Assembly: GCA_029907345.1 (NCBI GenBank)
Contig: JARYMB010000003.1
Coordinates: forward strand, 62,001 to 126,000
Length of the DNA: 64,000 nt
Origin: Methanolinea sp.
GTDB lineage: Archaea > Halobacteriota > Methanomicrobia > Methanomicrobiales > Methanospirillaceae
Direction: 5' to 3'
Part shown: positions 25,287-33,969 of the stretch, in pieces
Position numbering within the stretch: the stretch's first letter is position 1
How the letters are laid out: every line of letters begins with the position of its first letter
Made by a program: the position numbers and the translations under genes
Notes under the pieces: generated by a model
Told to the model about the DNA's origin: nothing
Database searches by the model: none
What the model saw: the letters and a program-made list of their open reading frames with translations, nothing else

Positions 25287-26075
25287 TCACCCCGTCACCT
25301 TCCCTTCCAGGTATTTCCGAAGCGCTGCAATGGAGGGGAGGACCGCCGTCGGCGGTCTCCTGCACGCCGCAAGGGCTGCGGGCGAGTATTTCCCGGTCCT
25401 GACGAGGATGCCCGCCATACCGGCGTCCATTGCTCCCTGCACGTCCGAGATGGCGTCGTCCCCGATCATCGCCACCTCGCCGGGGTGGAGCCCAAGGGAT
25501 GCAAGGGCCGCGAGAAAATAGGAGGGTGCAGGCTTTCCGACGAGTTCCGCCTGCCTGCCCGTCGCATACTCGAGCGCTGCGACGAACGGGCCCGCCGAGA
25601 GGGAGAGCCCGTCGGTGTCCCGGAAATAGCGGTCCTTTTCGAGGGCAAGCACGGGGGTTCCCGCGATGGCGAGACGGAAAGCCGCGTTCAGGGTGTCGTA
25701 CGAGAAGCTCTTCCCGCAGTCCCCGACGACGATGCAGTCACACGCCTCTTCGCAGGGCACGATGCCTGCACGCGAAAAGTCCTCCTTTGCGTCCCCTGTC
25801 GTGACGAGGAACGCGCGTGACCAGCCCCTCTGCCGGGCGAGGGCTGCTGCAGCGACCGCCGGCGTCATGATGCTGTCCGGGCCGGCAGGAATTCCCATCT
25901 CGCTGAGCTTTCGCGAGATGCTCAGGACGGACTTCCTCGTGCTGTTCGAGATGAACCGGAAGGAGTACCCCCCCTCCTGCAGCCAGGAGATCGTGCCTGC
26001 CGCGCCCGGCACCGGGTCGTTGCCCGTGTAGATGACACCGTCAAGGTCGATGAGGAAACCGCGGAGATCTGCCAT
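25287..26075 (-). CDS. HAD-IIA family phosphatase (NagD/AraL-like)
   Basis: A 262-residue HAD hydrolase. Motif I LIDLDGVIYTGN, motif II FISNSTRKS, motif III Lys in VGKPAPSYF, motif IV MIGDDAISDVQGAMDAG. The C2-type cap between motifs II and III is present. It probably dephosphorylates a sugar phosphate or nucleotide; the specificity is not readable. ATG 26075 gives the family N terminus. Confidence 0.9.
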   Translation of the reverse strand: MADLRGFLIDLDGVIYTGNDPVPGAAGTISWLQEGGYSFRFISNSTRKSVLSISRKLSEMGIPAGPDSIMTPAVAAAALARQRGWSRAFLVTTGDAKEDFSRAGIVPCEEACDCIVVGDCGKSFSYDTLNAAFRLAIAGTPVLALEKDRYFRDTDGLSLSAGPFVAALEYATGRQAELVGKPAPSYFLAALASLGLHPGEVAMIGDDAISDVQGAMDAGMAGILVRTGKYSPAALAACRRPPTAVLPSIAALRKYLEGKVTG

Positions 26076-26264
26076 GCCACACCCCTTCCCTCTTCCTGCT
26101 TCACCCACGCTGATTCTGGCGGGCGGTTGGTGTATGTACCTTTCTCATCCGCGGCAATCATGAGAGTTCCGAACAAGGCCGGCTCCCCCATCCCGGCATT
26201 TTCACTTTCACCCTGCATGGTGAGCTCTCAAATGTATTCCCTTCCGATCTTATCCTGGCCATCC

Positions 26265-27335
26265 ATGACAATTCCTCTGGTCTTTGAGACTGCCGGCAGG
26301 CTCTGGCGGGACCGCGTCACCGGGTCGCAGGAATACTCGGTCATCAAGAACGACAGGCTGCACGGAGCGTTCCTCTCCCGATCACCCCTGCCCGAGTCCG
26401 AGTACCGCGCCGCCGTCTCGTACAGGACGGCTCTCCTGCGGATGTTCCGGGACAGGGCCCTCGAAGATGTCTTCCCGGGACGCCCTGTGACGACTCCGGA
26501 GGGAGATACCTACTGCATATCACGCCGGCATCGAATCCCCCTCCCCCCTTGGGACGGGGATTTTGCCCGCCGGGCACTGCTTGCCGATCTCTCGCTCGTT
26601 TACGGAATCGGGAAGCATACGAAGCGGTACCTGAAGGGCCGGGGGTACCGGACCATCCCCGACCTCCTCCAGCACCGCCGGTTTTCCGCTCCCGCCCGGG
26701 AGTGCCTGCGGGTCCTGGAGGAGGGTTCGGCCTGCGACGTCCTCTCCCTTGTCTCCCGCTGGTACCCGCCCTCCCATTCCCGGCACCTTGCGACTGCCCC
26801 GCTTTTCGATCTCTCCGACTTCCTCTTCCTCGATATCGAGACCCTCGGGATATTCCAAAGACCCATCATCCTCGTCGGCCTCGCATTCGTGGAGGATGGC
26901 CGGCTCGTCACAGACCAGTTCCTCGTGCGGGCCATGGAGGAAGAACTTCCTGCGCTCCTCGCCGCAGGAGAGACCGTCCGGAAGAGAAAAGTCCTCGTCA
27001 CGTACAACGGCAGGGCCTTTGACGTCCCGTACCTGCGGGAGAGGTGTGCCCTCTACGGCGAGGCGTTCCCGGCTGCCGTGACCCACTTCGACGTCCTGCA
27101 TCCCGCAAGGAGACTTTTCGGGCAGAAATTTGCAGACTGCCGGCTCTGCACCCTCGAACAGGGGCTCTTTGGGATTACGAGGGACCAGGACGTCCCCTCC
27201 ATGATGGTCCCGGAATTCTACGAGGCCTACGCGATCCATGAGAACCCCGGTCCGCTGGTCCCCATCGTGGAGCACAACTGCCAGGACCTCGTCTCCCTTG
27301 CCCGCCTCTTCTTTTTCCTCGTGGAGTCCGCATGA
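26265..27335 (+). CDS. MrfB/YprB-like DnaQ-type exonuclease (RNase_H_2 family)
   Basis: About 356 residues. A helix-hairpin-helix-like stretch (VYGIGKHTKRYLKGRGYRTI) precedes a DEDD-type 3'-5' exonuclease core: FLDIETLG (D-x-E), VTYNGRAFDVPYL (Asp), FDVLHPARRLF, HNCQDLVSL (late Asp). This is the YprB/COG3359 family; the Bacillus member MrfB acts with helicase MrfA in mitomycin C lesion repair. The C-terminal TPRs of the Bacillus protein are absent. ATG 26265 is taken as a leaderless start (AAATGTATT about 26 bases upstream). The stop overlaps the helicase start (ATGA). Confidence 0.85.
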   Translation: MTIPLVFETAGRLWRDRVTGSQEYSVIKNDRLHGAFLSRSPLPESEYRAAVSYRTALLRMFRDRALEDVFPGRPVTTPEGDTYCISRRHRIPLPPWDGDFARRALLADLSLVYGIGKHTKRYLKGRGYRTIPDLLQHRRFSAPARECLRVLEEGSACDVLSLVSRWYPPSHSRHLATAPLFDLSDFLFLDIETLGIFQRPIILVGLAFVEDGRLVTDQFLVRAMEEELPALLAAGETVRKRKVLVTYNGRAFDVPYLRERCALYGEAFPAAVTHFDVLHPARRLFGQKFADCRLCTLEQGLFGITRDQDVPSMMVPEFYEAYAIHENPGPLVPIVEHNCQDLVSLARLFFFLVESA

Positions 27336-29596
27336 CAGTTCCGGGAGATGTCCTCCGGACTCTCCGGGGTGATTCCCGCCTCGGGGACGGCTGGGTACAC
27401 GCCGAAGAGATCCCCCCGCGGGAACCCTGTTTCGGGACGCTGAACCCTCCCTTTCCCGGGCAGATACAGGGTTTCCTCGATTCCCGGGGAATTCGCCTCT
27501 ATTCCCACCAGTGCGAGGCGGTGCAGGCATTCCGGGATAAAAAGAACGTCGTGATCACCACACCCACGGCTTCGGGAAAGACACTTGCATTCGCCCTCCC
27601 CGTCTTCGAGGTTCTCCTGACAGAACCGGGCTCGACATTCCTCTTCCTCTACCCGACCAAGGCCCTTACCCGTGACCAGCACAAGGCACTCCGGGCCCTC
27701 GAGGGGGGGTTCTCCACAGGGGCTGTCAGTGCCGTGTACGACGGGGACACCCCGACGCCGGCGCGGGCACGGATCCGGCAGGAAGCGCGCATCGTCCTCT
27801 CGAACCCGTACGAACTCCACAATATCCTCTCCTGGCACCACCAGTGGAGCCGGTTCTTCTCCGGGCTCTCTGCCGTTGTCATCGACGAGGCACACCGGTA
27901 CCGCGGTGTCTTCGGCTCGCACGTTGCCCTCCTGCTGCGGAGGCTCCGGCGGATCTGCCGCTTCCACGGCTCCGCCCCGCTTTTTGTCCTCTCCACGGCC
28001 ACCCTCGCCAATGCCGGGCAGTTTGCGGAAAAACTCTGCGGAGTCCCTTTTACGCAGGTCACGCGTGACGGGTCGCCTGCCGGTCACCGGACAATCGCTT
28101 TCTACAATCCCTGCAGGGAATGGCCCGCCGGCCGGTCCATGCACCGCGATTCTGCGCTGATCCTTGCCCTCTGCACGCAGGCCGGCCTGCAGACACTCTG
28201 TTTCTCCGGATCGAGGAGGACCGCGGAGCTCGTCGCCACCTGGGCACGGGAATTCGCATCCGGGCAGCCCGGATACGCTCCTGCAGAAAAGATCGCCTCT
28301 TACCGGGCCGGGTACCTGCCGGAGGAGCGGAGGGCGATAGAGGAAGGTCTCCGGTCAGGAACACTCCGGGGCGTCGTCTCCACGAACGCTCTCGAACTCG
28401 GGATCGATGTCGGGACCCTCGATGCCATCGTACTCTCCGGATTCCCGGGGACGATGATGGCAGCGTGGCAGCAGGCCGGCCGGGCCGGCCGCGGTGCGCG
28501 CGATGCACTTGCGATTCTCGTTGCATCCCAAAATCCCCTCGACCAGTACTTCATGCGCCACCCGTCCGCGTTCTTCGGCGCCCCGATGGAGCATGCGATC
28601 ATCGACCTCGAAAACCCCTACATCCTCTCCGGGCAGGTCCTGTGTGCCGCAGCCGAGCTCCCGCTCGACTGCGATGCCGAGCGCGACCTCTTCCCTCCGG
28701 CCCTCCCGGAAGTCGTCTCCTCGCTCTCCGGGCAGGCCCTCCTCGGCAGGACGCGCCGGGGATGGATCTACGCGGGGAGAAGGCGGGCCGCAGACCTCGT
28801 CCCGCTCGAGGGGGGTTCCCGCGAGACCTTCACGGTCCTGTGCGACGGGCGCGTCCTCGAGACCCTCGACCGGGCGCAGGCATACCGGGAGGCCCACAAG
28901 GGTGCGATCCTCCTCCACCAGGGCGAGCAGTACCGGGTCGATGACCTCGACCTCGATGCGCGGACCGCCCGCGTGACTCCCGTGACAGTCGATTATTATA
29001 CGCGGCCCCAGAAGTCGGCTGCCGTCCGGGTACTGGAGGTGAGGGCATGCAGGGATCTTTCCGGCGCCCGCCTCTTCTTCGGGGACGTGGAGGTGACAGA
29101 ACACTATACCGCGTACAAGATGATCAAAAAGGAGAGCGTCATCGGTGTCGAGCCTCTCGACCTCCCCCCGTCCCGGTTCGCAACACGGGGTCTCTGGCTC
29201 GAGCTTTCCCCCGGCACCTGCGATGCGGTCACCCGGTCCGGCGGTGACCTCGCCGGGGGGCTCCACGGGATGGAGCATGCCCTCATTGCCGTCATGCCCT
29301 TCTTCGTCCTGTGCGACCGCTGGGACATCGGGGGGCTCTCGGTCCCCTGCGGCGGAGAGTCAGGGTACCCTGCGGTCTACATATACGACGGGTACGAGGG
29401 GGGCATCGGCCTGGCCGAAAAGGGATACGAGATCTGCGAGGATCTCGTTGCAACCGCCGGATCCCTCGTGGCCGGCTGCCCGTGCACGGACGGGTGCCCG
29501 TCCTGCATCCTCTCGCCCAAGTGCGGGAGCGACAACCAGCCCCTCGACAAGGGAGCGGCGCGCCGGCTGCTTTCCCTTGTCCTTGAAAACGGGTGA
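27332..29596 (+). CDS. MrfA/YprA-like DEAD/H helicase with C-terminal tetracysteine domain
   Basis: A 754-residue SF2 helicase of the YprA/COG1205 type. Motif I TPTASGKT, motif Ia YPTKALTRDQ, motif II VIDEAHRYRG, motif III LSTATLAN, motif V STNALELGIDVG, motif VI QQAGRAGRG. The C-terminal DUF1998-like region ends with the four-Cys cluster CPCTDGCPSCILSPKCG. In Bacillus this family (MrfA) unwinds DNA for repair of mitomycin adducts. Overlap with the nuclease gene implies a complex or tight co-expression. Convergent with the encapsulin operon. Confidence 0.92.
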   Translation: MTVPGDVLRTLRGDSRLGDGWVHAEEIPPREPCFGTLNPPFPGQIQGFLDSRGIRLYSHQCEAVQAFRDKKNVVITTPTASGKTLAFALPVFEVLLTEPGSTFLFLYPTKALTRDQHKALRALEGGFSTGAVSAVYDGDTPTPARARIRQEARIVLSNPYELHNILSWHHQWSRFFSGLSAVVIDEAHRYRGVFGSHVALLLRRLRRICRFHGSAPLFVLSTATLANAGQFAEKLCGVPFTQVTRDGSPAGHRTIAFYNPCREWPAGRSMHRDSALILALCTQAGLQTLCFSGSRRTAELVATWAREFASGQPGYAPAEKIASYRAGYLPEERRAIEEGLRSGTLRGVVSTNALELGIDVGTLDAIVLSGFPGTMMAAWQQAGRAGRGARDALAILVASQNPLDQYFMRHPSAFFGAPMEHAIIDLENPYILSGQVLCAAAELPLDCDAERDLFPPALPEVVSSLSGQALLGRTRRGWIYAGRRRAADLVPLEGGSRETFTVLCDGRVLETLDRAQAYREAHKGAILLHQGEQYRVDDLDLDARTARVTPVTVDYYTRPQKSAAVRVLEVRACRDLSGARLFFGDVEVTEHYTAYKMIKKESVIGVEPLDLPPSRFATRGLWLELSPGTCDAVTRSGGDLAGGLHGMEHALIAVMPFFVLCDRWDIGGLSVPCGGESGYPAVYIYDGYEGGIGLAEKGYEICEDLVATAGSLVAGCPCTDGCPSCILSPKCGSDNQPLDKGAARRLLSLVLENG

Positions 29597-29613
29597 AAAA
29601 AAAGTGCGGGACC

Positions 29614-30411
29614 CTACTTTTTGTCTTTGAGCACGCAGATGGATGCAGGTTCCCGTATCAGGAGCGCGAGGCTCTCTGTGACCGAGAACTCGAGGCTGTC
29701 CCCCGCAGGCCCGATGTACCCGACCGTCATGTCCTGGCCGATCACAATCGATGCGTACCGTTTCCCGGTTGCCAGCAGCACACCCCCGCTCTTGAGGACA
29801 GGAGCCTTGAAGATGCCGTCCGTCACGATGGTCCGGATGTGCTCCAGTTCGGTGCTCTGGCCCTGGAGGTATCTCCGGAACAGAAGGTTGTACCGCGCCG
29901 GGGCCAGCGCAAGGGCATAGGGGCCGTGGTACCCGGCCTCGTCGAGGGTAATCATTGCCTGGATGATGTCATCCGCAGCTTTGCCCACGGTGTTCCACGA
30001 AGAGAGGGCATATGACCCTGTTGCCTCGTGGGTCGTCAGACCTGCAATCCCGGCCGCACCCTCAAAGATGAGGGCGTCTTCCTGCCGGGCACACTCGATC
30101 GCGGCCTGGGCAGCAGGGGCCGCCGAGAAGGGGAGCCCGTTCTGTTCATAGGACACGATATCCCGCAACCCGAGCGAGAAGCGGGTAGAGACCATGTGGA
30201 CGGGAACGAACTGGCTCACGGCAAGGCACTCGCTCACGCGGCAGTCCTCGAGCGGGACAGCCTTGAGACCAAGGCCGTACGGTCCCTCGATCTCGAGAAG
30301 TCTCCGTCCTGCAAGGACACTCTTCGCGGAATCGACCATCGCCCGGTCAAGCAGGGCCCAGGTCTCCGCACTGATCGGGGCATCGCTGCGCCCCAGGTAG
30401 TGGCTGGACAT
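29614..30411 (-). CDS. Encapsulin shell protein (family 1, HK97 fold)
   Basis: A 265-residue nanocompartment shell protein. The N terminus SHYLGRSDAPISAETWALLD, then AGRRLLEIEGPYGLGLKAV, and the end EFSVTESLALLIREPASICVL match linocin M18/encapsulins. Shells of this family self-assemble and hold cargo through a short C-terminal peptide on the cargo protein. GGGGTGAT, 7 bases before the ATG, overlaps the end of the cargo gene upstream. Probable role: iron storage or oxidative-stress protection with the ferritin-like cargo. Confidence 0.94.
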   Translation of the reverse strand: MSSHYLGRSDAPISAETWALLDRAMVDSAKSVLAGRRLLEIEGPYGLGLKAVPLEDCRVSECLAVSQFVPVHMVSTRFSLGLRDIVSYEQNGLPFSAAPAAQAAIECARQEDALIFEGAAGIAGLTTHEATGSYALSSWNTVGKAADDIIQAMITLDEAGYHGPYALALAPARYNLLFRRYLQGQSTELEHIRTIVTDGIFKAPVLKSGGVLLATGKRYASIVIGQDMTVGYIGPAGDSLEFSVTESLALLIREPASICVLKDKK

Positions 30412-30420
30412 GTCTTTTTA

Positions 30421-30792
30421 TCACCCCTTCAGCGACCCAATCGTCAGGGAATTGTCATTCTTCTCTTCTGCCATGCCGGCTCCCTCCGGCTTTGCGCGTT
30501 TTGCAATCTCGGCCTCGACTTCTGCTGCCCCCCGGGCATAGAACTCCGGTTCGTCGGGCGCAAGTTCCTGCAGCAGCCTGAGAAATTCCCCGGCATGCAC
30601 GCGTTCCTCGTTGGCGATGTCGATGAGCACTTCCCTTGCGAGTTCGTTGTCGATCGACTCGGCGAGCTGGATGTACATCTGCACTGCCTCGTACTCGGCT
30701 GCAACCATGAGCCGGATCGCCCTTACAAGCTCGGCTTGCGTGAGCTTCCGGTCACTCTTCATGACAGAGAACGGTGTACTGAATTCCGGCAA
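30421..30792 (-). CDS. Encapsulated ferritin-like cargo protein (EncFtn type)
   Basis: A 123-residue two-helix ferritin-like protein. Metal ligands are seen as AAEYEAVQMY in helix 1 and ANEERVHAGEF in helix 2 (E-E-x-x-H). After a flexible tail comes NDNSLTIGSLKG, the classical encapsulin targeting peptide (SLTIGSLK). The start is TTG 30792 behind GGAGTGAT; ATG 30762 is an alternative. The cargo gene is first and the shell gene second, 9 bases apart. Confidence 0.92.
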   Translation of the reverse strand: MPEFSTPFSVMKSDRKLTQAELVRAIRLMVAAEYEAVQMYIQLAESIDNELAREVLIDIANEERVHAGEFLRLLQELAPDEPEFYARGAAEVEAEIAKRAKPEGAGMAEEKNDNSLTIGSLKG

Positions 30793-30849
30793 TCACATCA
30801 CTCCATAAAATATCTGGGGCAAAACCCTCAGTATCGCCATCCTTCTTCA

Positions 30850-30862
30850 TTTTATTTTAAAG
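30850..30862 (-). promoter_or_regulatory. TATA box for the encapsulin operon
   Basis: The minus strand reads CTTTAAAATAAAA. The start point should lie near 30830, leaving a ~38-base leader with GGAGTGAT ahead of the TTG. A second AT-rich run (ATATTTTATGG, 30802-30812) is too close to the start to be the box. No gene is seen between 30793 and 30975. Confidence 0.5.
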
Positions 30863-30975
30863 TGCTGGAAAAAGATCCCGGGGACGCGATTGCCGGACCA
30901 TCGTGTGACCCGGGACCGTGCCCGCAGGAGGGAGGAGGGCCCGGTTCTGGATTCGCCCGTTTTACCCGTGTTTTT

Positions 30976-31419
30976 TTAGTCCCGGGAAGTGCCGGGATTG
31001 TCCTCTTCCCTCTCCCGGACCGATCGCACAATCTCCCGGGAACTGCAGACGGGGTCACCCCTGTACTGCCCGATCCTGACCAGCCGGGGAGAAAGCCCCC
31101 TCTTTTCCAGTTCCCCCCTGATCTTCTCCTCGTCGAAGTGCTGGTCGTACCCGAACGTGATGACATCCGGCCGGATCTCCTCGATGGGCCGGAACATGTC
31201 ATGGGGGTCGCCGAGGACTGCATGGTCGACGACACGGAGGGCTGCGACCATTTTTACCCGCTGGCCCTCGGGGATCACGGGTTTTGGCTTGTGCTTCACG
31301 TTGCGGTCCCTGGCAACGATGACATAGAGCTCGTCTCCGAGGCGCCGGGACTCCTCGAGATAGTAGAGGTGACCGGGGTGGAGGATGTCGAACGTTCCGG
31401 TTGCAACGACACGCCTCAT
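30976..31419 (-). CDS. ribL: Archaeal FAD synthetase RibL
   Basis: A 147-residue nucleotidyltransferase that adenylates FMN to FAD. It has the HxGH signature in TGTFDILHPGHLYYLEE, plus RDRNVKHKP and FGYDQHFDEEKIR, with Cys in PVCSSREIV, as in RibL. GGAGGTTGTGGG precedes ATG 31419, which overlaps the stop of the JAMM gene. RibK and RibB occur about 22 kb away in this window. Confidence 0.92.
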   Translation of the reverse strand: MRRVVATGTFDILHPGHLYYLEESRRLGDELYVIVARDRNVKHKPKPVIPEGQRVKMVAALRVVDHAVLGDPHDMFRPIEEIRPDVITFGYDQHFDEEKIRGELEKRGLSPRLVRIGQYRGDPVCSSREIVRSVREREEDNPGTSRD

Positions 31420-31787
31420 CCCACAACCTCCAGTTCCGCTGGTCTGCCATCCGCGTAGAAACACCGCCAGCTCTTTCTGTCGTAGGGATACCCCACGATG
31501 AGGTGGTACCGACCCGTCCGCGGGAAGAAGGAGAGGTCCGCCTGCGAGGGAGAGAGCACTCCGTTAGGGTGGCTGTGCGCACTCCCGGCAAGGTGCGTAT
31601 CGAGCGGCATCATGTCGAGGAAGAGGGTCGCGCTCTCGCCCCCCGTCACCGTCCCGGGGAGAAGGGAAAACTCGGAGATGATCCCGCCCTCCTCGCGCAG
31701 GACCCCCGCGAATTCGCGGGGATGGCTCTCCCTCCCTATCTCCAGCAGGAGGTCAAGCAGCGCACGGCGAATCCCCCGGATGGTCAT
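31416..31787 (-). CDS. JAMM/MPN-domain metalloprotease-like protein
   Basis: A 123-residue single JAMM domain. Conserved Glu in REFAGVLREE, then the zinc motif AHSHPNGVLSPSQADLSFF (H-x-H-x10-D), and a central hydrophobic strand YHLIVGYPYD. Archaeal stand-alone JAMM proteins are candidate desampylases that remove ubiquitin-like SAMP modifiers. That role is inference here. AGGTGAGG precedes ATG 31787. Confidence 0.88.
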   Translation of the reverse strand: MTIRGIRRALLDLLLEIGRESHPREFAGVLREEGGIISEFSLLPGTVTGGESATLFLDMMPLDTHLAGSAHSHPNGVLSPSQADLSFFPRTGRYHLIVGYPYDRKSWRCFYADGRPAELEVVG

Positions 31788-31845
31788 GTACCTCACCTGT
31801 TTGGACGGGCAAGTGCAAAAAACGATTGGCCCGTGACGTTCCCGT

Positions 31846-33258
31846 TCAGAACGGTCCGTCCTGTTCGAAGCTCCTGCCGTACCGGATGGCAAGTTCCGCC
31901 TTGAAGAGCTCGGCTCCAAGGTAGGCAGCATGGTCGAGGAGGGAGACATCACCCCCCGCAAGGATGGCAGAAAAGACGCTGTTCCATGACGTCCCCCGGT
32001 ATGCTGTGCCATGGATGACGGCAACGATCTCCTCGCCCTCTATCCCGATCCGGAAGTTCCCGCAGGGGTCATACTGGATCTCCCCCGGTGCCGGCCCGGC
32101 CCGGATGCTCCTGCTGTACCCGAGGGGGGGTTCCCGCCTCCTCCTCTTCTCCTTGATGACCAGGAGGTCGATCCCCAGGTCCTTGGGGTAGGGGCGGTCC
32201 CGGGAAAGGACCATCATCTCCGTTGCCCTGCGCATCTCCCGGACCGAGCCCCGGGTCTTGTCGGAATGCTCGCTCGTGAAGATGACAGCCGCGCCGAGTT
32301 CCGCGGCCATGGCCGCAAGGAGCGCGTTCTGGCCGATGGAGTCTGCGTCCAGGAGCTCGACCACGTTTCCCGCCCCGAAAAAGAGGGGAGTGTCATATCC
32401 GGAGAACCGCCCGAGGGCCCCGACAAGGCCCGACCCTGCAGGGGGAAGGATCGGGTCGGCGAGCAGGCACTCGATACCTGCACTCCGTGCTGCTTCGAGG
32501 TTCGCGGAAAGCCCCCGCTCCCCGGGAACGACGACGGCCGCGATACCGGCATCCGCAACTGCCTTTCCCACCAGCGGGATGTTGACTTCCTGCAGGCTCA
32601 GGACAAGGTCCGCCCTCCCGAGGGCTGCCCCTATCAGGGCAGGGTCCTGGGAGTCGACGGAGAGGGGGCCGTCGATATCCTCCAGCCGCGAGAAGACCGC
32701 CCCAACGTCCCGCGGTGTCGCGTCGAAGGAGAACCCGAGGTCCACGATGTCTGCTCCACGGGCAAAAAAGTCCATGACCCTCTCCCGGATGTCAGGCACC
32801 CGGTGGGCGTCCATGATCTCGGCAAGGACCTTCATCCGCGATGTCCCGCCGATCCGGACACCCCTGATGACAAATGAAAAGTCTGATGCGGCCTCTGCCG
32901 CCGCGATGCGGGATTCGGCCTCCTCCCTTCTCTTTTCCACGAGGAAGTCGTCGGCAGGGATCGTCCGCGAGAGGGTAATCTCCGGGAGGAGGGAGAGGAC
33001 GAAAGGGAGGTCTGCCGCGTGACGGGGACCGAGGTAAACGGGAACACCGGTCGCCTCCTCCACGCCCCGGAAGGACGCAACGCACATGCCGGAGACGATC
33101 GCCATGTCGTACCTGTCCTCCAGGATGAGTCCCTGCAGCTGGTCCGGTGTCAGGAACGAGGCGATCTCCCCGGTCACGACCACGCGGGCGTCAAGGCCCC
33201 GTGCAGCGTCTTCCACCACTGCCCGGGTTGCCCTGCCCGTGGGCAGGAGGATGCGCAT
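31846..33258 (-). CDS. Dihydropteroate synthase-related protein
   Basis: A 470-residue archaeal protein of the DHPS-related family (TIGR00284-like). An N-terminal ~150-residue domain precedes a TIM-barrel DHPS-like region with ADIVDLGFSFDATPRD, PLSVDSQDPALIGAAL and VVVPGERG. The C-terminal ~120 residues end in an additional domain (IQYDPCGNFRIGIEGEEI). Proteins of this group have been linked to methanopterin synthesis in methanogens; the exact reaction is not certain. ATG 33258 is 42 bases from the divergent PHP gene. Confidence 0.82.
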   Translation of the reverse strand: MRILLPTGRATRAVVEDAARGLDARVVVTGEIASFLTPDQLQGLILEDRYDMAIVSGMCVASFRGVEEATGVPVYLGPRHAADLPFVLSLLPEITLSRTIPADDFLVEKRREEAESRIAAAEAASDFSFVIRGVRIGGTSRMKVLAEIMDAHRVPDIRERVMDFFARGADIVDLGFSFDATPRDVGAVFSRLEDIDGPLSVDSQDPALIGAALGRADLVLSLQEVNIPLVGKAVADAGIAAVVVPGERGLSANLEAARSAGIECLLADPILPPAGSGLVGALGRFSGYDTPLFFGAGNVVELLDADSIGQNALLAAMAAELGAAVIFTSEHSDKTRGSVREMRRATEMMVLSRDRPYPKDLGIDLLVIKEKRRRREPPLGYSRSIRAGPAPGEIQYDPCGNFRIGIEGEEIVAVIHGTAYRGTSWNSVFSAILAGGDVSLLDHAAYLGAELFKAELAIRYGRSFEQDGPF

Positions 33259-33266
33259 AAATCTTC

Positions 33267-33275
33267 TTAATATCA
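33267..33275 (+). promoter_or_regulatory. TATA-like box in the DHPS-like/PHP divergent promoter
   Basis: TTAATATCA is centred about 27-30 bases before the PHP ATG at 33301, allowing a leaderless transcript. The whole gap between the divergent genes is only 42 bases, so the two promoters must overlap. Confidence 0.45.
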
Positions 33276-33300
33276 CGCAGGTCAAAAAGGGTATGATCAG

Positions 33301-33969
33301 ATGCTCGCGTGCGACCTCCACATCCATACCGACCATTCCCGTGACGGGGAGAGCAGCGTGGAAGAGGTCATCCGCCGGGCGGAGGCTGCCGGGCTCGATG
33401 CCATTGCCATCACGGACCACGATACCGTGAGCGGAGCAGTGCATGCACTCTCGGTCCCGACCCGGCTCATCGTCATACCCGGCATCGAGGTCTCCACCCG
33501 GCAGGGGCACCTCCTCGTCCTCGGCGTGACCGCACCCGTGCCCCGCGGCCTCGACATGGCGGAGTCCATCCGCATTGCAAAGGAGATGGGGGGGCTGGTC
33601 ATCCTCCCCCACCCCTTCCATATCTGGCGCCACGGGGCAGGGAGGAGGATAGATGCGTGGGTCCGCGACCTCGACGCAATCGAGGTCTTCAACAGCCGCT
33701 ACATCGTGGGCTCGGCGAACCGGAAAGCCGAGAGGGTTGCAGGGCGGCTCGGCAAGCCGTGCGTGGGGGGATCGGATGCCCACAATGCCCGGTTCGTGGG
33801 ATACGGCAGGACCCTCGTCGGGAGCGGGCGCAGCCTGCCGGACATTCTCGATGCCATCAGGGCGGGCAGGACACTTGCTTACGGGAGGATGACCCCCCTC
33901 CGGACGTACACCCGACAGTCACTGAGAAACACATGGAAGAGGATCTCGCACAGGATCACCCAGAGGTGA
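33301..33969 (+). CDS. PHP-domain metal-dependent phosphoesterase
   Basis: A 222-residue PHP protein. Metal ligands: CDLHIHTDHSRDGES (D-x-H-x-H), AITDHDTVSG, VIPGIEVST, LPHPFH, and GGSDAHNAR. Likely a phosphoesterase of the YciV/RNase AM-like group; the substrate is unknown. It is the first gene of a coupled run PHP, truA, CxxC protein on the plus strand. Confidence 0.9.
   Translation: MLACDLHIHTDHSRDGESSVEEVIRRAEAAGLDAIAITDHDTVSGAVHALSVPTRLIVIPGIEVSTRQGHLLVLGVTAPVPRGLDMAESIRIAKEMGGLVILPHPFHIWRHGAGRRIDAWVRDLDAIEVFNSRYIVGSANRKAERVAGRLGKPCVGGSDAHNARFVGYGRTLVGSGRSLPDILDAIRAGRTLAYGRMTPLRTYTRQSLRNTWKRISHRITQR

Noticed and set aside
24219-25820. 533-codon open frame on the plus strand
   Set aside because: Opposite the lipoprotein and HAD genes; shadow of high GC content.
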